A DNA stretch of 6,710 nucleotides from contig JAPLGR010000541.1 in NCBI GenBank assembly GCA_026390045.1, positions 1 to 6,710 of the forward strand, given 5' to 3'. The notes beneath the pieces were generated by a model. The model had not been told where the DNA came from and searched no databases. It saw nothing but the letters and a program-made list of their open reading frames with translations. The first letter of the stretch is position 1. Each line of letters starts with the position of its first letter. Both the position numbers and the translations under genes were made by a program. Below are positions 4,141-6,710 of this stretch, one piece after another. The stretch is from Chloroflexota bacterium. Its GTDB lineage: Bacteria > Chloroflexota > Anaerolineae > Anaerolineales > E44-bin32.

Positions 4141-6618
4141 ATGATGCAAGCCACAACAGAATCCGAAGTCGTATCCCTTCCGCGCACGCCGGACACCGGC
4201 CTCAGCCAGGCGGAGGTCGCCGCTCGGCGGAAGACCTACGGAGAGAACCGTCTGCCGGCGGAGAAGACCATCTCGCCGCTGACCATCCTGCTGGCGCAGG
4301 TGAAGAGCCCGCTGGTGTACATCATCCTGGTGGCGGCGCTGGTGTCGCTCGTCGCGCGGGAGTACGGCGACTTCGCCATCATCATGGCGGTGGTGGTGAT
4401 CGACGTCATCCTGGGGTTTGTACAGGAGTACCAGGCGCAGAAGACCTACACCACTCTCAAGGGGCTGCTCAAACCGACGACCACCGTCGTGCGCGACGGC
4501 GAACGACGCGAGGTCGAGGTCTGGGAGCTGGTCCCTGGCGATCTGACGCTGCTGAGCGCCGGGGAGAAGGTTCCCGCCGACGGTCAGGTTCGCGAGAGCG
4601 TCAAGCTCGGCCTCGACGAGGCCATCCTGACCGGCGAGAGCGAACCGGTCTCCAAGGACGCCGGCCTCAGCGCCTTCATGGGCACAACGGTTGTGGCCGG
4701 CCGCGGCCTGATCCAGATCGAGAAGACCGGGCCGGCGACCGAGCTGGGCAGCATCGCCACCAGCCTCCAGGAACACGTCGAGGAGGACACACCGCTGCAG
4801 AAGCGCCTCAAGGCCTTCAGCCAGTCGCTGACGCTGATCGTCATCGGATTCACCCTGGCCATCCTCACCACCGGGTTGATCATGGGCGAAGGCTTTCTGC
4901 AGATGCTGCGCACCTCGATCATCCTGGCCATCGCGGCCGTTCCCGAAGGGCTGCTGATCGCGGTGACCGTCATCCTCGTCCTGGGGATGCGCAAGATCCT
5001 CCGGCGCAACGGTCTGGTGAAGCGGCTCCTGGCCGTGGAGACGTTGGGCTCGGTGACCACCATCTGCACCGACAAGACGGGCACGCTCACCGAAGGGCGG
5101 ATGCGCGTCTCGATGGGCGAGATTCTGGACGCGGATCGGGCGCTGCAGGTCATGGTGCTGTGCAACGACCTGGAAGGCCCGGTAGACATTGCGCTGTGGG
5201 AACACGCCCGCCGGCTGATGGACGGCGACCCCCAGCAGATGGTCGACGGGTCGCAGCGGCTGGAGGAGGAACTGTTCACCAGCGAGACCAAGTACATGAT
5301 CACCGGCGTAACCGGTACGCTCTTGGGCGGCCAAGGCTTCAACTTCCTCAAGGGGGCGCCGGAAATCGTGCTGGGCATGTGCGAGGTCAAGGCGGAGGAG
5401 AAGGCCCGCCATCTGGGACTGGTCGATGAATGGGCGGGCCTCGGCCTGCGCATGATCGGCCTGGCCTTCCGCCCGCTGGGACGCCTCGACGACTACCGCG
5501 GCTACAGGTGGGTGGGCCTGTTGGCCCTGGAAGACCCAGTCCGTGAAGGCGTGGTCGAGTCGGTCGAATTGGCGCGCCGGGCTGGCATCCAGGTGAAGAT
5601 GATCACCGGCGACTATCCCAAGACGGCGGAGCACGTTGCCCGGCGGACCGGCCTGATGCAGGAGGGTGAAAGCAGCCTGGAGGGGAAGGATGTGGCGGAC
5701 CTGGGCGATCCGGAGCTGCAGGCACAGGTGCGAACGACCCCCGTGTTTGCCCGCATCCGTCCCCACGACAAGCTGCGCATCATCAAGGCGCTGCAGGCGA
5801 ATGGCGAGATCACGGCCATGATCGGCGACGGGGTGAACGACGCCCCGGCCCTGCAGCGGGCGAACATCGGCGTGGTCGTCGGCTCAGCCACCGACGTGGC
5901 CAAGGAGACCGCCGATCTGATCCTCCTGGACAGCAACTTCCGGACCATCGTGGCGGCGATCGAGGAAGGGCGGATCATCTTCCAGAACATTCGGAAAGTG
6001 GTGGCCTACACCCTCTCGAACTCGTTCGCCGAAGTGCTGGCCATCTTCGTGGCGATGATCCTGGGCTGGCCGGCGCCGCTGCTGGTGGCGCAGATCCTGT
6101 GGATCCACCTCATCTGCGACGGCCCGTCCGACATCGTCCTGGGTTTCGAACCCATGGAGAAAGGGATCATGGATGAGAAACCCAAGTCGCTGCACGAGCC
6201 AATCCTCAGCCACCTGGGACTATCGCTGATCGGAGTGATCAGCGTCTCCAGCGCAACCGCGATCCTGCTCCTCTTCCATCACATGTATGCGGCCCACGGC
6301 AACGCGGTCGAAGGGCGGAGTATCGTCTTCGCCTCCTTCGCCATCAATTCGATGGTGTACATCTTTGCCTACCGCAGCATGCGCCAGCCGATCTGGCGCA
6401 TGAGCCCACTCAGCACCAATATGCCGCTTGTCTGGGCAGTTGGAGCCGGGGTAGGAATGGCCGTGCTGCCCTTCCTGGTGCCGGGCCTGAGAAGCCTGCT
6501 CGGCATCGTTCCGCTCTCGCCGGCCGAATGGCTCGAGGTGGCCGGGGTAGCGTTGGGCTTGCTGGTCGTGGTCGAGATCGGCAAGTGGATCAGCAACAGA
6601 GTCCACGCCAATGACTGA
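4141..6618 (+). CDS. P2-type (SERCA-like) cation-transporting ATPase with unusual M6 site
   Basis: This 825-residue pump uses ATP to move a cation across the inner membrane, probably outward. In order: N-terminal cation ATPase domain (about 15-45), M1-M2 (55-95), actuator domain with TGES (164-167), M3-M4 (229-282) with PEGL (268-271), phosphorylation site DKTGT with D311, nucleotide domain with FTSETKYM (379-386) and KGAPE (404-408), TGD (489-491), GDGVND (562-567), then about six further helices from 619 to 815. PEGL in place of CPC, no N-terminal heavy-metal domain and ten helices make it P2-type rather than P1B. In M6, SERCA's N-x2-T-D reads H656-L-I-C659-D660. In M5 the SERCA Asn aligns with S628, while E631 is kept. 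E269 is also kept. These changes suggest a softer or different ion than calcium. The nucleotide domain is compact. The ATG at 4141 follows AGGTG; a second ATG is the next codon. The metal-sensor operon supports transition-metal export, but Ca2+ or Mn2+ is not excluded. Confidence 0.93.
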   Translation: MMQATTESEVVSLPRTPDTGLSQAEVAARRKTYGENRLPAEKTISPLTILLAQVKSPLVYIILVAALVSLVAREYGDFAIIMAVVVIDVILGFVQEYQAQKTYTTLKGLLKPTTTVVRDGERREVEVWELVPGDLTLLSAGEKVPADGQVRESVKLGLDEAILTGESEPVSKDAGLSAFMGTTVVAGRGLIQIEKTGPATELGSIATSLQEHVEEDTPLQKRLKAFSQSLTLIVIGFTLAILTTGLIMGEGFLQMLRTSIILAIAAVPEGLLIAVTVILVLGMRKILRRNGLVKRLLAVETLGSVTTICTDKTGTLTEGRMRVSMGEILDADRALQVMVLCNDLEGPVDIALWEHARRLMDGDPQQMVDGSQRLEEELFTSETKYMITGVTGTLLGGQGFNFLKGAPEIVLGMCEVKAEEKARHLGLVDEWAGLGLRMIGLAFRPLGRLDDYRGYRWVGLLALEDPVREGVVESVELARRAGIQVKMITGDYPKTAEHVARRTGLMQEGESSLEGKDVADLGDPELQAQVRTTPVFARIRPHDKLRIIKALQANGEITAMIGDGVNDAPALQRANIGVVVGSATDVAKETADLILLDSNFRTIVAAIEEGRIIFQNIRKVVAYTLSNSFAEVLAIFVAMILGWPAPLLVAQILWIHLICDGPSDIVLGFEPMEKGIMDEKPKSLHEPILSHLGLSLIGVISVSSATAILLLFHHMYAAHGNAVEGRSIVFASFAINSMVYIFAYRSMRQPIWRMSPLSTNMPLVWAVGAGVGMAVLPFLVPGLRSLLGIVPLSPAEWLEVAGVALGLLVVVEIGKWISNRVHAND

Positions 6619-6625
6619 TAGCCAA

Positions 6626-6635
6626 ACGATATCGT
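6626..6635. repeat. Short perfect palindrome after the ATPase gene
   Basis: ACGATATCGT is a 10-bp perfect palindrome in the 31-bp gap between the ATPase stop and the next start codon. There is no U-run, so it is not a terminator. It could be a small protein-binding site or chance. Confidence 0.25.
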
Positions 6636-6649
6636 CGAAGGGATCATCC

Positions 6650-6710
6650 ATGGATCTGGAACTGGCTCAACGTACGCTTGATGCCCATCACGCGGCCGAA
6701 CTGCGGCACC
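6650..6710 (+). CDS. Start of a further gene in the operon (cut by window edge)
   Basis: An ATG at 6650-6652 opens a frame that stays open for 20 codons to the edge of the window, beginning MDLELAQRTLDAHHAAELRH. It follows the ATPase stop by 31 bp and has a good ribosome site (GAAGGGA, about seven bases upstream), so it is probably co-transcribed. The visible residues look like an amphipathic helix with three histidines (H13, H14, H20). That is too little to assign a family. A metal-related role would fit the neighbours but is not shown. Confidence 0.55.
   Translation, partial: MDLELAQRTLDAHHAAELRH

Noticed and set aside
3802..5766. A 654-codon open frame on the minus strand opposite the ATPase and small-protein genes
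   Set aside because: Its translation is rich in Gln, His, Arg and Asp with no recognisable domain, while the plus strand here has every P-type ATPase motif. It is an antisense shadow caused by high GC.
4141..6618. Annotating the pump as a Cd/Zn/Cu P1B ATPase because of the neighbouring metal sensor
   Set aside because: M4 reads PEGL, not CPC, there is no heavy-metal-binding domain, and ten membrane segments are present, so it is P2-type.

Overview
The window is high-GC bacterial chromosomal DNA with ordinary protein-coding genes and no mobile element, CRISPR array, tRNA or rRNA that I can see. The truncated MFS protein, the TcmP-like methyltransferases and the compact P2-type ATPase resemble proteins I associate with Chloroflexota (Anaerolineae-like) or similar environmental bacteria. 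That placement is an inference from protein style, not a demonstrated assignment.

The left half (1-3294) reads entirely on the minus strand. From right to left it holds two tandem, clearly paralogous SAM-dependent methyltransferases of the LCM/TcmP type (2464-3294 and 1586-2425, 38 bp apart, probably one transcript). Next is a TIM-barrel glycoside-hydrolase-like protein (476-1468) that carries a Cys cluster resembling the GH42 zinc site and has its own candidate promoter. Last is the 5' part of an MFS transporter gene that runs off the left edge (1-300).

The right half (3444-6710) reads on the plus strand and looks like a metal-responsive efflux operon. It contains an ArsR/SmtB-family repressor (3465-3779), a small single-pass membrane or exported protein whose start overlaps the repressor's 3' end (3763-4044), a 96-bp spacer with two strong stem-loops, and an 825-residue P2-type cation ATPase (4141-6618). 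A further gene begins at 6650 and is cut by the right edge. A perfect TATAAT box followed directly by an imperfect 12-2-12 inverted repeat of the SmtB operator type sits in front of the repressor, which suggests autoregulation.

The most unusual point is the pairing of an ArsR/SmtB-type sensor with a P2-type (SERCA-like) pump rather than the usual heavy-metal P1B pump. The pump has His and Cys in the M6 positions where calcium pumps carry Asn and Thr. Together with the small His/Asp-containing membrane protein this suggests a non-canonical transition-metal export module. The substrate is not provable from sequence alone.
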